Assembly: GCA_046565505.1 (NCBI GenBank)
Contig: JBKHYJ010000025.1
Span: 14,688 to 78,687 of the forward strand
Direction: 5' to 3'
DNA: 64,000 nucleotides
From: JBKHYJ01 sp046565505
GTDB lineage: Bacteria > Acidobacteriota > Blastocatellia > UBA7656
In this document: positions 18,187 to 27,345 of the stretch, piece by piece
How the letters are laid out: every line of letters begins with the position of its first letter
Position numbering within the stretch: the first letter of the stretch is position 1
Translations under genes and position numbers: made by a program
Notes under the pieces: generated by a model
Told to the model about the DNA's origin: nothing
Seen by the model: the letters and a program-made list of their open reading frames with translations, nothing else
The model's database searches: none

Positions 18187-19209
18187 ATGGCAATTCAGCA
18201 AACAAGACAAGCTCTCGCGCCGGATCGCGCCTTGGACAGGGAAGACGATGCAGGCGAGCAACCGCGCGCGCAACAACGTAAATATGACCTACAAAGAAGG
18301 CCATACATGCAGCGAGCCGGCTCAACGAGCGAGACCGACGAGCGACTTGCAACTGGCCTTGGGTGGTTTAGCATAGGCCTCGGCCTGGCGGAAGTTTTGG
18401 CCCCGAAGGGCCTGGCGAAACTTATCGGCGTCAGCGACGAGCACCCGATCCTATTTCGCTTGCTGGGGCTGCGCGAGATAGCCAGCGGCATAGGCATTCT
18501 CACACAGCGCCGGCCGGCCGGCTGGGTCTGGTCTCGCGTGGCGGGCGACGTTATGGACCTGTCGCTGCTCGGCGTAGCCCTCGCCTCGGATGACTCCGAC
18601 AAGGGCAGAGTAGCTGCGGCAACCGCCGCCGTAATCGGAGTCACGGCGCTCGATGTGTTCAACGCGCAGCGGCTCAGCGACGGCTCCGGGGCCGGCGCCG
18701 GGACCGTGCGCGCTAAGACCATGACGATCAATCGGCCCCCCGAGGAGGTCTACAGATTCTGGCGCGACTTCCAGAACCTGCCTCGCTTCATGACCCACCT
18801 CGAATCCGTGCAGGTTACCGGCGACAACCGTTCGCACTGGGTGGCGAAGGCCCCCGCAGGCGCCACGGTCGAGTGGGATGCAGAGATCGTCGAAGACAGG
18901 CCTAATGAGGTGATCTCGTGGCGGTCGCTGGAGGGCGCGGACGTGGACAATTCCGGTTCCGTGAGGTTCGAGAGAGCGCCGGGCGGGCGCGGCACGGAGG
19001 TCAGGGTCGAGATAGCGTACGACCCTCCGGGCGGCGTCCTCGGCACGACCGTCGCCAAGCTCTTCGGCGAAGAGCCCGAGCAGCAACTCAAGGATGACCT
19101 TTACCGCTTCAAGCAGGTGATGGAGACGGGCGAGGTCGTGCGGTCAGACGCGAGCATTCACAGCGGTCCGCATCCGGGGCAGCCCCCGGCAAGATCAAGC
19201 GAACAATAA
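18187..19209 (+). CDS. Membrane protein with C-terminal SRPBCC (cyclase/dehydrase, START-like) domain
   Basis: The start is uncertain. ATG 18187 gives 340 residues; ATG 18307 has a better AGAAGG site and begins just before the conserved part. After a polar N-terminus comes a hydrophobic region with about four segments (from ATGLGWFSIGLGLAEVL to the VIGVTALDVFNA segment). A polyketide-cyclase/dehydrase (SRPBCC) domain follows from VRAKTMTINRPPEEVYRFWRDFQNLPRFM to about KQVM. SRPBCC domains bind hydrophobic ligands in a cavity. Similar membrane-SRPBCC fusions are common next to zinc alcohol dehydrogenases, as here, where the next gene starts about 10 bp downstream and is probably co-transcribed. 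The ligand is unknown. Confidence 0.8.
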   Translation: MAIQQTRQALAPDRALDREDDAGEQPRAQQRKYDLQRRPYMQRAGSTSETDERLATGLGWFSIGLGLAEVLAPKGLAKLIGVSDEHPILFRLLGLREIASGIGILTQRRPAGWVWSRVAGDVMDLSLLGVALASDDSDKGRVAAATAAVIGVTALDVFNAQRLSDGSGAGAGTVRAKTMTINRPPEEVYRFWRDFQNLPRFMTHLESVQVTGDNRSHWVAKAPAGATVEWDAEIVEDRPNEVISWRSLEGADVDNSGSVRFERAPGGRGTEVRVEIAYDPPGGVLGTTVAKLFGEEPEQQLKDDLYRFKQVMETGEVVRSDASIHSGPHPGQPPARSSEQ

Positions 19210-19218
19210 GGGGGAATG

Positions 19219-20391
19219 ATGAAAGCCAATTGTTGGATTGATAAGAAAACCGTGCGGGTTGAAGAGGTGCCGGACCCTCAAATTCTCAACCAGCGCGACG
19301 CCATTGTAAGGATTACTTCCACCGCGATATGCGGCTCCGACCTCCACCTTTATAACGGCTTCATCCCGACGATGGAGCCGGGCGACATACTCGGGCACGA
19401 GTTCATGGGCGAAGTCATGGAGGTGGGGCGCGAGGTAAAGAACTTGAAGGTAGGCGACCGCGTGGTCGTGCCCTTCCCCATAGCCTGCGGCAACTGCTGG
19501 CACTGTCAGCACCAGATGTTTTCTCTCTGCGAGAACTCTAACCCGAACGCCTGGATGGCAGAGAAGCTGATGGGGTATTCGCCATCCGGCATCTTCGGCT
19601 ACTCGCACATGCTCGGCGGGTACGCGGGGGGCCAGGCCGAATACGCGCGCGTCCCGTTCGCCGATGTGGGGCCTATCAAGATCGAGAACGGATTGTCCGA
19701 CGATCAGGTGCTATTCCTCTCAGACATCTTCCCGACGGGCTACATGGGGGCCGAGATGTGCGACATCGAGCCGGGCGACACCATCGCCGTCTGGGGGTGT
19801 GGGCCGGTCGGCCAGTTCGCCATCAAGAGCGCGTTCCTGCTCGGCGCCGAGCGCGTCATAGCCATAGATCGCTTCCCCTACAGGCTGCGCATGGCGCGCG
19901 AGAAGGCGGGGGCAGAGACGATCAATTATGAAGAGACCAACGTGCTCGAAGCGCTCAAGGAGATGACAGGGGGTCGGGGGCCGGACGGCTGCATCGACGC
20001 CGTCGGCATGGAGGCGCACAAGCCTGGCTTACTCGGCGCTTACGACAGGGCGAAGCAGGCGATGATGTTGGAGACGGACCGGCCGCACGCTCTGCGCGAG
20101 GCGATCATGGCATGCGGGAACGGGGGGACGGTCTCTGTCATCGGCGTCTACGGCGGGTTCATCGACAAGTTCCCTATGGGTTCTGTCATGAATCGGTCGC
20201 TGACGATCAAAACGGGTCAGGCGCACGTTCAACGCTACATGCGCCCTCTGCTCGAAAGGATCAAGAACGGGGAGATCGACCCGAGCTTCGTAATCACGCA
20301 CTACATGAGTCTTGACGAAGCGCCCGAGGGCTTCTCGATTTTCAACAACAAGCAGGAAGACTGCATGAAGATCGTGCTGAAGCCGCACTAA
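19219..20391 (+). CDS. Zinc-dependent alcohol dehydrogenase (MDR family), formaldehyde-dehydrogenase-like
   Basis: A 390-residue medium-chain dehydrogenase. Catalytic zinc ligands are seen in AICGSDLHLY (Cys) and GHEFMGEV (His/Glu), and structural zinc cysteines in CGNCWHCQxxxFSLC. The NAD-binding glycine motif is WGCGPVGQFA. The inserted segment around the structural zinc and the FPTGYMGAEM segment match the glutathione-independent formaldehyde dehydrogenase-like subgroup. ATG 19216 is also possible, but only 19219 lies a normal distance from the AAGGGGG site and gives the family start MKANCW. It oxidises an alcohol or aldehyde with NAD(P); the exact substrate is not evident. Confidence 0.92.
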   Translation: MKANCWIDKKTVRVEEVPDPQILNQRDAIVRITSTAICGSDLHLYNGFIPTMEPGDILGHEFMGEVMEVGREVKNLKVGDRVVVPFPIACGNCWHCQHQMFSLCENSNPNAWMAEKLMGYSPSGIFGYSHMLGGYAGGQAEYARVPFADVGPIKIENGLSDDQVLFLSDIFPTGYMGAEMCDIEPGDTIAVWGCGPVGQFAIKSAFLLGAERVIAIDRFPYRLRMAREKAGAETINYEETNVLEALKEMTGGRGPDGCIDAVGMEAHKPGLLGAYDRAKQAMMLETDRPHALREAIMACGNGGTVSVIGVYGGFIDKFPMGSVMNRSLTIKTGQAHVQRYMRPLLERIKNGEIDPSFVITHYMSLDEAPEGFSIFNNKQEDCMKIVLKPH

Positions 20392-20470
20392 AGGCCGCAC
20401 CCGACTCTTGCCCACGGTCAGACTCATAAAGGCGAATTGAGCATTTCGATTCCGCGGGCGAGTTCTTTCC

Positions 20471-20500
20471 CGGCGACCCGTGAGTTTGCACGGGTCGCCG
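20471..20500. terminator. Stem-loop between convergent genes
   Basis: A 12-bp perfect stem (cggcgacccgtg with its complement) and 6-nt loop lies 80 bp after the alcohol dehydrogenase and downstream of the convergent YVTN gene. No long T-run is seen. It could serve either transcript. Confidence 0.5.
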
Positions 20501-20632
20501 GTGCATCCAACAGTCTGCACGTGGAGCGGCGACCGCCGCTCGTTTCCGTCGATGCCCGGAAGGGCCCTTCGCCCGCGCAAGCACGGACACAGAGTCGGCG
20601 TTTGCGCGGGTCTCTTATTCTTCAGTCATCCT

Positions 20633-21808
20633 TCAGCGGCTACCGCCCGAGTGACTCTCGACGTAGTTGACGCATTGGCCCTGATTGCGGAATGGGCCCG
20701 CGGGCGGGCCGAACCTCCTATAGCCGTCATTCTTGCAATCATCTTTGCTGGTCGGAACCGGCGCGGCCGGCGCGAATGCTATCCCGGTGGGGCAAGTGAT
20801 GCCATCGGTGATAGGCGCGATGACGGTGTTTGTGGCCGTTTCAACGATAGGGATCTTTCCTGTCGCGCCCGTCACATAAGCGCGCGTGCCATCAGGTGTG
20901 ATTGCCACCCCGGAGAGCAGGCAGCAAGAGGGGACGGTTATTGCAGTAATAGTGTTGGTGGCCGTGTCGATGATGGCCATGTTGTTATTGCCGAACAAAA
21001 ATGGGCCGGCATGCGTGACATAAGCGCGGGAGCCATCAGGCGTGATCGCCACTGAGTAGGAATCGTTGCCGACGTTCAACCGCGCTATTATGGCGTTAGT
21101 GGCCGTGTCAACGACCGTAACGAAGTTGCTCTCCATTTTCGCGACGTAAAGGCGGGTCCCATCGGGTGTGACCGCAACGGCGGAAGGTTGACCACCAGTC
21201 TGGATAGTAGCGACCACGAGGTTTGACGCCGTGTCAATCACGGACACAGAGAAACCTCGTCGGTTCGCCACATAAACCCGAGCGCCGTCAGGTGAGATCG
21301 CTACCGTGACGGTTGTGAATGTGACCCAGTCGAATAAGCCGCCGAGATGGATGGTAGCGACCACGAGGTTTGACGCCGTGTCGATTACAGACACGGTGCT
21401 GTTGCCGGGATTCGAGACGTAAGCGCGGGTCCCATCGGGCGTGACCGCTACTCCGCCGGGCAGGATGCCGGTCGGGATGGTAGCGATAACGAGGTTTGAC
21501 GCCGTGTCGATGACCGAGACGGTGTTGCTCTGCGGGTGTGTGACATAAGCGCGGGTGCCGTCGGGCGTGGTCGCTATTGCGAACGGCCCGGCGGCGACGG
21601 GAATAGTGGTGATAAGGGTGTTCGTGGCCGTGTCGATGACGGCGACTGTGTTATTGCATCGCTCCGTGATGTAGGCGCGGGCCTGTGCCTGTGCTGTGTT
21701 CGCGCCTCCACTCAGGCCATAGAAGATCACAAGCAACAGCCACGTCACGGTCATAGCCAACCCTCTCGGGCGTAGCTCGGAGTGCTTTGGGAGCAAGATG
21801 TGTTTCAT
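20633..21808 (-). CDS. Secreted YVTN-type beta-propeller protein
   Basis: The 391-residue protein has an N-terminal hydrophobic export signal ending near AQAQA. About seven repeats of roughly 42 residues follow, each with the cores VAVTPDGTRAYV and SVIDTASN-VATI. This is the YVTN/40-residue beta-propeller family found in surface and periplasmic proteins. The repeats are also alike at DNA level, suggesting recent internal duplication. A clear AAAGGA site precedes the ATG at 21808. The short tail after the propeller holds the cysteines in CKNDG and QCVNYVES. The binding partner is unknown. Confidence 0.88.
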   Translation of the reverse strand: MKHILLPKHSELRPRGLAMTVTWLLLVIFYGLSGGANTAQAQARAYITERCNNTVAVIDTATNTLITTIPVAAGPFAIATTPDGTRAYVTHPQSNTVSVIDTASNLVIATIPTGILPGGVAVTPDGTRAYVSNPGNSTVSVIDTASNLVVATIHLGGLFDWVTFTTVTVAISPDGARVYVANRRGFSVSVIDTASNLVVATIQTGGQPSAVAVTPDGTRLYVAKMESNFVTVVDTATNAIIARLNVGNDSYSVAITPDGSRAYVTHAGPFLFGNNNMAIIDTATNTITAITVPSCCLLSGVAITPDGTRAYVTGATGKIPIVETATNTVIAPITDGITCPTGIAFAPAAPVPTSKDDCKNDGYRRFGPPAGPFRNQGQCVNYVESHSGGSR

Positions 21809-22247
21809 TTTTAAATCCTTTCGTGTCAGTGTCGCCCTGATGTTACCTGGTGTGCGGTCGTAGTCGATAGCCTTGTCGCGAGAATCTGTGGCGAGGGCAG
21901 GTCCTGCGACTCAGCCAAAGAACAGAAATGAAAAGCGTCGGTAAAGGTTATAACCTGCTGCCGATGAGCGATACCAGATGAGATGTGGGACAGCAGGCCA
22001 GTCGATTGACGTGACCAGTATCAGGTTATCGACTTGCATTGTCAATCAAAAAGTTGGCGGGGTAAACATAAGCTACCTTACAGAATCGCGCTTAATAACT
22101 GGAACAGAACTGCGCCGATTCGGGCGCTCAGGGGCGGAGGTCGGGAGGCGTGGCGATTTTAGATGAGAGTCGAAGTGTAAAGCACCCGGAGGGCGACACT
22201 TTATAAATTACCTGGCCTTAAATTAGGGGCAATGACTGTTAACGGAA
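21809..22247. other. Intergenic region, no gene recognised
   Basis: About 440 bp, moderately AT-rich, upstream of the YVTN gene and downstream of the cytochrome-binding-protein operon. It probably contains the YVTN promoter. No repeat or RNA was recognised. Confidence 0.5.
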
Positions 22248-23870
22248 TCATTGATTATTGGAATTCGGCACGACCCTGTCGCTCACAGGGACGTACCGCT
22301 TTCCGGACAGGTCTACCTTGACAATGTAGGAGCCATTCGCGCCGATCCTGCGGTTAGGCCCGAACGTCACAGGGGCAATGACGCCGGTCGCGTAATTTCG
22401 CATCTGCTCAAGCGCCTTGATGATTTCGACCCGATTGAGTTGCTTGCTGCTGGATTTCGCGGCCTCAACAAATATCTTGGCCGCCGCATAAGCGACGGCT
22501 TGAAACCCCGTGTTTCGAGGCGCCACCCCAGACCGCTGCATCACCGAAATGAATTCGGCAAAGTCGTCGCGGTCAGGCAGCGAAGCCGGGTATGATAAAT
22601 AGGTCCTCGCGGCGACGGAAGGCGGCAGGTTGAGCGCGCCTCGGCCTACCATTACCACCGACCCGAGCAGCCCCGCCTCAAGCTTCGCGCGTTCCATCTC
22701 CGCGGCGAACGCCGTGAGTTCGTCGCCGCTCCCGAAGAAGAATACGTGGTCGGGCTTCTTATCGGCGAGCGCCTTGACCACGGGGCCGGGCGACAGGTGG
22801 CCCGAGTTATAAATATGCTCGGCCACTACCTCCATAGATTGAATCTTCGCCTCCGCCTTCACCCCCGACAGAGCGTCCAGCGCGAGGTCATTGTTCGCGT
22901 AGACTATCGCGATGCGCGCGGCGGGCCGCCCCTCGCGTCTGCCCGCGCCGATGAAGTCCACAAGCGACCGCGATTGATCGGCGAAGCCCGGCAGCAGGTA
23001 AAACACGTATGGGTTGGGGACGGCGGACATGCGCGGCGATAGAGTCACGGGCCCTACGAGCGGCACTTCTCGCCCTTTCAAGAACTCGTTGGTGGCGTCG
23101 CTGCCGGCGGGCTCAAAGCTGCCGACCAGCGCGAACACCCCGCTCTGCTCGACGAGTCTCTTCGTCGCTTCGGCGGTCCCGGCCGCGTCGCCGCGGGAGT
23201 CTGCGACGATAAGCTCGAACTTCCGGCCGTAGATGCCGCCCTGCCCGTTCACCTCCTTGAAATAGGCTTCCAGAGCCTGCTTCACGTCTTGTCCTATATT
23301 CGCGAGCGGGCCCGTCATCGGCAGCGCCGCGCCTATTTTGATCGTGCTCTCGTCCACGCCGGAGTCGGTGTCGGAGGACTCCCCGACCCTTTTGATGTAG
23401 GCTATGAGGTCGGCCATCTGGCCGCCTGTCATTTTATATCGGGGCATCCCGGGGTGAAGCCTGCGGCCATTCGGGTCAGTGCCCGACGTGATCGCGCGGG
23501 CCAGAGTCGTCTCGTTGTAAGGGGGCCGGTCCTGGCGTGTCAGGGCTGACTGGCGCGGAGAGCTGAGCGCCCCCCAGGTGATCTGCGGCGGCTGAAGCCC
23601 CCCTTCGCTTGAGCCTCCCCCTTTTAGCCCGTGACAGTTCGCGCAAGGGAATGCAGTGGCCGAAAGCTCAAGGTCTCCGGTGCCGAGTAGGGCTTTGATC
23701 TCGCCGCCCTCGCCTTCGCCTTTGACGTAAATCTGCTTGCCCCTCTTTTCCTGCGGCGACAGCTCGCGCACAGCCTGCGCACCGACGCCCGCCCCCGACT
23801 GCGACCATGCCATGACGGCGAACGCCACCAGGGCGAGCGCTAATTTGATCCTGCCGCCGCGATAATTCAT
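22248..23870 (-). CDS. Cytochrome c fused to a periplasmic ligand-binding protein (Peripla_BP_6)
   Basis: The start at 23870 (MNYRGGRIKL) is chosen because its ATG overlaps the previous stop codon (TAATG) and a signal peptide follows; this gives 540 residues. Residues about 40-150 form a mono-haem cytochrome c domain with CANCH (76-80) and a downstream Met region (HPGMPRYKM). From about residue 157 (STIKIGAALPMTGPLANIG) to the end is a type I periplasmic binding protein fold of the branched-chain amino acid/ABC receptor type. No ABC permease or ATPase is nearby, so a transport role is doubtful. A periplasmic sensor or a redox-linked binding protein is more likely (inference). It is the last gene of a coupled three-gene operon. 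Confidence 0.9.
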   Translation of the reverse strand: MNYRGGRIKLALALVAFAVMAWSQSGAGVGAQAVRELSPQEKRGKQIYVKGEGEGGEIKALLGTGDLELSATAFPCANCHGLKGGGSSEGGLQPPQITWGALSSPRQSALTRQDRPPYNETTLARAITSGTDPNGRRLHPGMPRYKMTGGQMADLIAYIKRVGESSDTDSGVDESTIKIGAALPMTGPLANIGQDVKQALEAYFKEVNGQGGIYGRKFELIVADSRGDAAGTAEATKRLVEQSGVFALVGSFEPAGSDATNEFLKGREVPLVGPVTLSPRMSAVPNPYVFYLLPGFADQSRSLVDFIGAGRREGRPAARIAIVYANNDLALDALSGVKAEAKIQSMEVVAEHIYNSGHLSPGPVVKALADKKPDHVFFFGSGDELTAFAAEMERAKLEAGLLGSVVMVGRGALNLPPSVAARTYLSYPASLPDRDDFAEFISVMQRSGVAPRNTGFQAVAYAAAKIFVEAAKSSSKQLNRVEIIKALEQMRNYATGVIAPVTFGPNRRIGANGSYIVKVDLSGKRYVPVSDRVVPNSNNQ

Positions 23871-25303
23871 TACTTCGATTGGCCCAGCTTGATTACCATA
23901 TCCGCGATCTCGGACGGCCTCGTCATGGCGAAGACCTTCACCCACTCTCCGGTCTCGACGTTGCCGATGATTAACAGGCTCGTGTGATCGTTCTTATCCT
24001 TGACGAATCCGCCGACCTTGCGCAGCACCAGGTCAACGTCCTCTTTCTTGCCCGTCAGGAAGTACCAGCCGCGCTTCACTTTGTAATTGTCGGCGTATTT
24101 CTTGAGCGCCTCCGGGGTGTCTACTGTGGGGTCAACGGTGATCGAGATCATGTTGACGCTCGTGCCGACGCGGTCGCCCAGGTAATCTTGAACCTTTAAC
24201 AGGTTTGAAGTCATGGCGGGGCACACGCCCTGGCAGGTGGTGAACATGAAATTGATGAGGACTATCTTGCCTTTGAGCAAGTCGTCGAAGAAGCGGACCG
24301 GCTTATTCTCCTGTGTCAGCAGTGACGTGTTCGGGAAATACGACGCGGCCGTTTCGGCGGGCGTCTTTGCCTTGTTCGCCTCCGCGGCCGGCTGTGACGC
24401 GCCCTTGCCGCCGGCTTCAACGCCCACGCGCTTCTCGACCTGCCTCTCCCCGGCTGCCACGCCGGGCACGGGGACCTGGGCGGCGTCGGCCGTATTCGCC
24501 GACTTGGTCGTCGCGTCCGTGATTACTTTTACGAGCGTCCCGACCGGCGCGAGCCCGTAGGTCCGCGTCCAATAACCTGCTCCCTCGTTGCCGACCAGCA
24601 CCATCGGCGAGTGGTCATTCTTGTTCCCCACGCTCGCGCCGAGCGACTTCAACAGCAGATCGACCTCTTGTTTATCGCCCGTGATAAAAGTCCACCCCGG
24701 CCCGGCGTTGAACTTCGCCGAATAAGCCTTCAGCCTCTCGGGAACGTCCGTCGTGGGGTCAACGCTGATCGAGATCAATTGCACGTCGCCCACTTTGCGC
24801 TCGCCCAGTTCTTGCTGGAGCTTCCTGAACGTCGCGGTCAGCGGCGGGCAGATCGTCGTGCAGGTGGTGAAGATGAAATTGATGGCTACGGTCTTCCCCT
24901 TCACAAGGTCGCTGTAGAAGCGCAGCTTCTTCCCGTCTTGATCGTAAACGACGGTGTCAGGTATATGCGAGGGCTTGGCGGAGTCGCCCGCGGCGTTCGT
25001 CTCTGAGGATGGCTCGGCTGCCGCGCCTGCCGCGTCGGTCACCTTCTTCAAGAGCATCCCGCACTTGGGGCACTTGCCGGGCTTTGAAGATCTGACTTCC
25101 GGGTCCATCTCGCAGAAATATGTGGCGTTGGCGCGCGTAGCCTTCGTACCTCTTTGCGCGCCCTGTGCAGGCATAGCGAGCGGCAAAAGGCAGAACACAA
25201 TGAGCAGTAGCCTGCACACGCCTGATGCCGGGTGATTAAAATTGACGCTTCCCTTCCTCATCCCCTGTTCTTCCTTTCGCCGCTTGACGATGCGACTGTT
25301 CAT
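23870..25303 (-). CDS. Tandem SCO1/SenC protein with N-terminal metal-binding motif
   Basis: The 477-residue secreted protein has a signal-like hydrophobic segment (residues 30-48) and then a small heavy-metal-binding domain (YFCEMDPE...CPKCGM, residues 62-83). Two complete SCO thioredoxin-like domains follow. The first has C148/C152 (CTTIC) and H231; the second has C357/C361 (CQGVC) and H440. These are the copper ligands of SCO proteins, which deliver copper to cytochrome oxidase or keep cysteines reduced. The start overlaps the upstream stop by ATGA, supporting translational coupling; an internal ATG at 25261 with GGAAG is an alternative. Two SCO units in one chain is unusual. Confidence 0.9.
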   Translation of the reverse strand: MNSRIVKRRKEEQGMRKGSVNFNHPASGVCRLLLIVFCLLPLAMPAQGAQRGTKATRANATYFCEMDPEVRSSKPGKCPKCGMLLKKVTDAAGAAAEPSSETNAAGDSAKPSHIPDTVVYDQDGKKLRFYSDLVKGKTVAINFIFTTCTTICPPLTATFRKLQQELGERKVGDVQLISISVDPTTDVPERLKAYSAKFNAGPGWTFITGDKQEVDLLLKSLGASVGNKNDHSPMVLVGNEGAGYWTRTYGLAPVGTLVKVITDATTKSANTADAAQVPVPGVAAGERQVEKRVGVEAGGKGASQPAAEANKAKTPAETAASYFPNTSLLTQENKPVRFFDDLLKGKIVLINFMFTTCQGVCPAMTSNLLKVQDYLGDRVGTSVNMISITVDPTVDTPEALKKYADNYKVKRGWYFLTGKKEDVDLVLRKVGGFVKDKNDHTSLLIIGNVETGEWVKVFAMTRPSEIADMVIKLGQSK

Positions 25304-27345
25304 TTCTTGACTCCTTCCGGGCCCTTCGCCTGCCCGACCTGCGACTCATCCATGACCGGGACCGGGGTGAAGGGCTGATCGGCGAACCTCAGGCCGCGGG
25401 ATTGAATCTGGGTCATCACTCTGAAGAGTCCGACGTGCGGGAATGTTTCCGTCACTTCATACACGCCGTCGCCTACCTCTTTCGCCATCACCCGCCGCTG
25501 CCATATTCCGGGCGGCTCGAAGATCAATACCATAACGTCCTTCAGGCCGGCTAGCGGGCGCTTCGTGATCGAATCGCTGATCTTGAACCGCAGCGTCGCG
25601 GCCTCGGCCGGCTTATACCGATTCCCATTGAACATAGGCTCGACCAGGGTTGACGCGCTGGCCTGGACTTTTTCGCCGTACGGGGAGTCCGCCACCTTCA
25701 CCTCGAAGCAGTTGGTGATTCGCGGCTGGTCCAGGAGAAACGGCAAATCAAAGGTGCCTGCTTTCTTGAGTTTTACCGACGACGTGTAGACGCCGGGGGC
25801 CGTCTCCGTAAGGCTGCGGTCTATCAGCATCAACGCATGTGGGCGGCGCTTGTAATTCTCGAACGTGCCCATAGGGACCATCATCCCTTCCACGTAGTAA
25901 TAGATCATCTGGTCGGGCAAGTTGGCTATCATGACAGAGTTGCCTTCCGGCGTCGGCTGTATCATGTCGGCCACGCCGATGTCTTTAGGCAGAGTGTTCG
26001 CGGCGAGCCGGCCCGCTTGAATGTCTACGGGCGAGAACTTGCCTTTCTTTACCTCGCTCATCTCGATCAACGAAAACTTCTCTGACTCCGTGCCTCTGAC
26101 GTAAGCGTACAGCCTGGTGAAAGTCACCTGGTCAGGCCCTTTCACGACGGGGCTCGCCGCCAACACCTGATTGGTCGAGGCGTCTATGACGGTGACGGTG
26201 CTTTCGATCTGATTGACCGCGAACCCATAGCGGCCGGACGGGTCAAACCTGAACGCGACCACCCCGCGCTTGATGGGTATCGTCTTCACGCCCTGCTGCT
26301 TGGCGGGGTCGATGACCGTTATAGCCTCGCCATTTATCGCAACGGCATAAACCGAGTCGCTCGCCGAGCTGTAGGCGATGGCGACGGGCGTCTTCCCGAC
26401 GCTGATGTCGCTGACCTTTGAAAGCGTCCTGGTGTCGATCGCCGTCACGGTATCGGCCCCGCTGTTGGTCACGTACGCGAAGCGGCTATCGGACGTGAAG
26501 GCGATGTTATGGAGTCCCGCCCCCGCCGCGATTGAGGCGGCGAGCTTGTTCGTGGCCGCGTCGATGACGGCGACCTTCGGCGAATTATCGAGCCCGACCC
26601 AAATATAGCGCCCATCGGGCTGTAGTGCAATTCGCGTCGGCCTGGTCTTTTCGCCTGTATCCACGGTGGCTACGAGCTTGCGCGTGATGGCGTTGACGAC
26701 CGCGACCGCAGACTGGTCGGGCATGGTCACGTAAAGGAATTCCTTGTTCTTTGAAAGCGTCCAGTCCACGCCTAGTCCCGGCAGCGTCACTATGCTTTCG
26801 AGCTTGGTGATGTTGAACGATATTTGCGGGTTGATGAATGTGATCGTGTTATCGTGATTGAGCGTCAGCATCAGATAGCTATTAAGGTCCGTGTCGGCGC
26901 GCGCGCTAAGCGAGCCGCTCACGAACGTGCGTATCTTATCTTTGCATTCCGCCTCGTTGGGCGAGTGATCCCCCAGGCGAGAGCTGAGCCAGGCGTTCGG
27001 ATGCAACCCGGTGATGGGTTGTCCCGTGCGCTTGTCGGTCAGGCGAAATGAAACCTGCGCGTCGGCCCCCGCGGCAAGGCCGAGGTCCTTAGCGCCGTCG
27101 CCCTGGATCGCTTTCATGGAGAACTCGACCTGTATGCCTTCCTTCTCGTATTGCTGCGAGAGCGACGAGGGGGCCTTCGGCGCGGGCGCGGAGGATTTGA
27201 CGTTATAGAAGGGCTGGTCCTTTTTGTCCTTGCCCGCGTCCGTCTGCGCGCTCGCCGTCGCCGCCGCGACCAGGAGCGCAACCAGTGTTTGCGAGACTAC
27301 TAAACGTATAAAGGCGATTGATCTGATCATCTTTTCTTTTCGCAT
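25300..27345 (-). CDS. Secreted beta-propeller protein with YtkA/FixH-like domains
   Basis: The 681-residue protein has a signal peptide ending near ATASA. Residues about 70-150 form a beta-sandwich-like region (VSFRLTDKRTGQPITGLHP) resembling YtkA/FixH-type domains, and a related pattern returns at the C-terminus (LRFKISDSITKRPLAGLKD to FPHVGLFRV). Between them is a YVTN-type propeller with repeats such as VAVVNAITRKLVATVDTG and VAVIDAATNKLAAS. FixH/YtkA domains are often linked to copper or cytochrome assembly. Together with the downstream SCO pair this points to a periplasmic metal or electron-transfer role (inference). It is the first gene of the operon; its stop overlaps the next start. 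Confidence 0.85.
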   Translation of the reverse strand: MRKEKMIRSIAFIRLVVSQTLVALLVAAATASAQTDAGKDKKDQPFYNVKSSAPAPKAPSSLSQQYEKEGIQVEFSMKAIQGDGAKDLGLAAGADAQVSFRLTDKRTGQPITGLHPNAWLSSRLGDHSPNEAECKDKIRTFVSGSLSARADTDLNSYLMLTLNHDNTITFINPQISFNITKLESIVTLPGLGVDWTLSKNKEFLYVTMPDQSAVAVVNAITRKLVATVDTGEKTRPTRIALQPDGRYIWVGLDNSPKVAVIDAATNKLAASIAAGAGLHNIAFTSDSRFAYVTNSGADTVTAIDTRTLSKVSDISVGKTPVAIAYSSASDSVYAVAINGEAITVIDPAKQQGVKTIPIKRGVVAFRFDPSGRYGFAVNQIESTVTVIDASTNQVLAASPVVKGPDQVTFTRLYAYVRGTESEKFSLIEMSEVKKGKFSPVDIQAGRLAANTLPKDIGVADMIQPTPEGNSVMIANLPDQMIYYYVEGMMVPMGTFENYKRRPHALMLIDRSLTETAPGVYTSSVKLKKAGTFDLPFLLDQPRITNCFEVKVADSPYGEKVQASASTLVEPMFNGNRYKPAEAATLRFKISDSITKRPLAGLKDVMVLIFEPPGIWQRRVMAKEVGDGVYEVTETFPHVGLFRVMTQIQSRGLRFADQPFTPVPVMDESQVGQAKGPEGVKK

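Noticed and set aside
20780..21660. Regularly spaced similar DNA segments resembling a repeat array or CRISPR
   Set aside because: The spacing of about 126 bases equals 42 codons, and the repeats encode YVTN propeller blades in one open frame.
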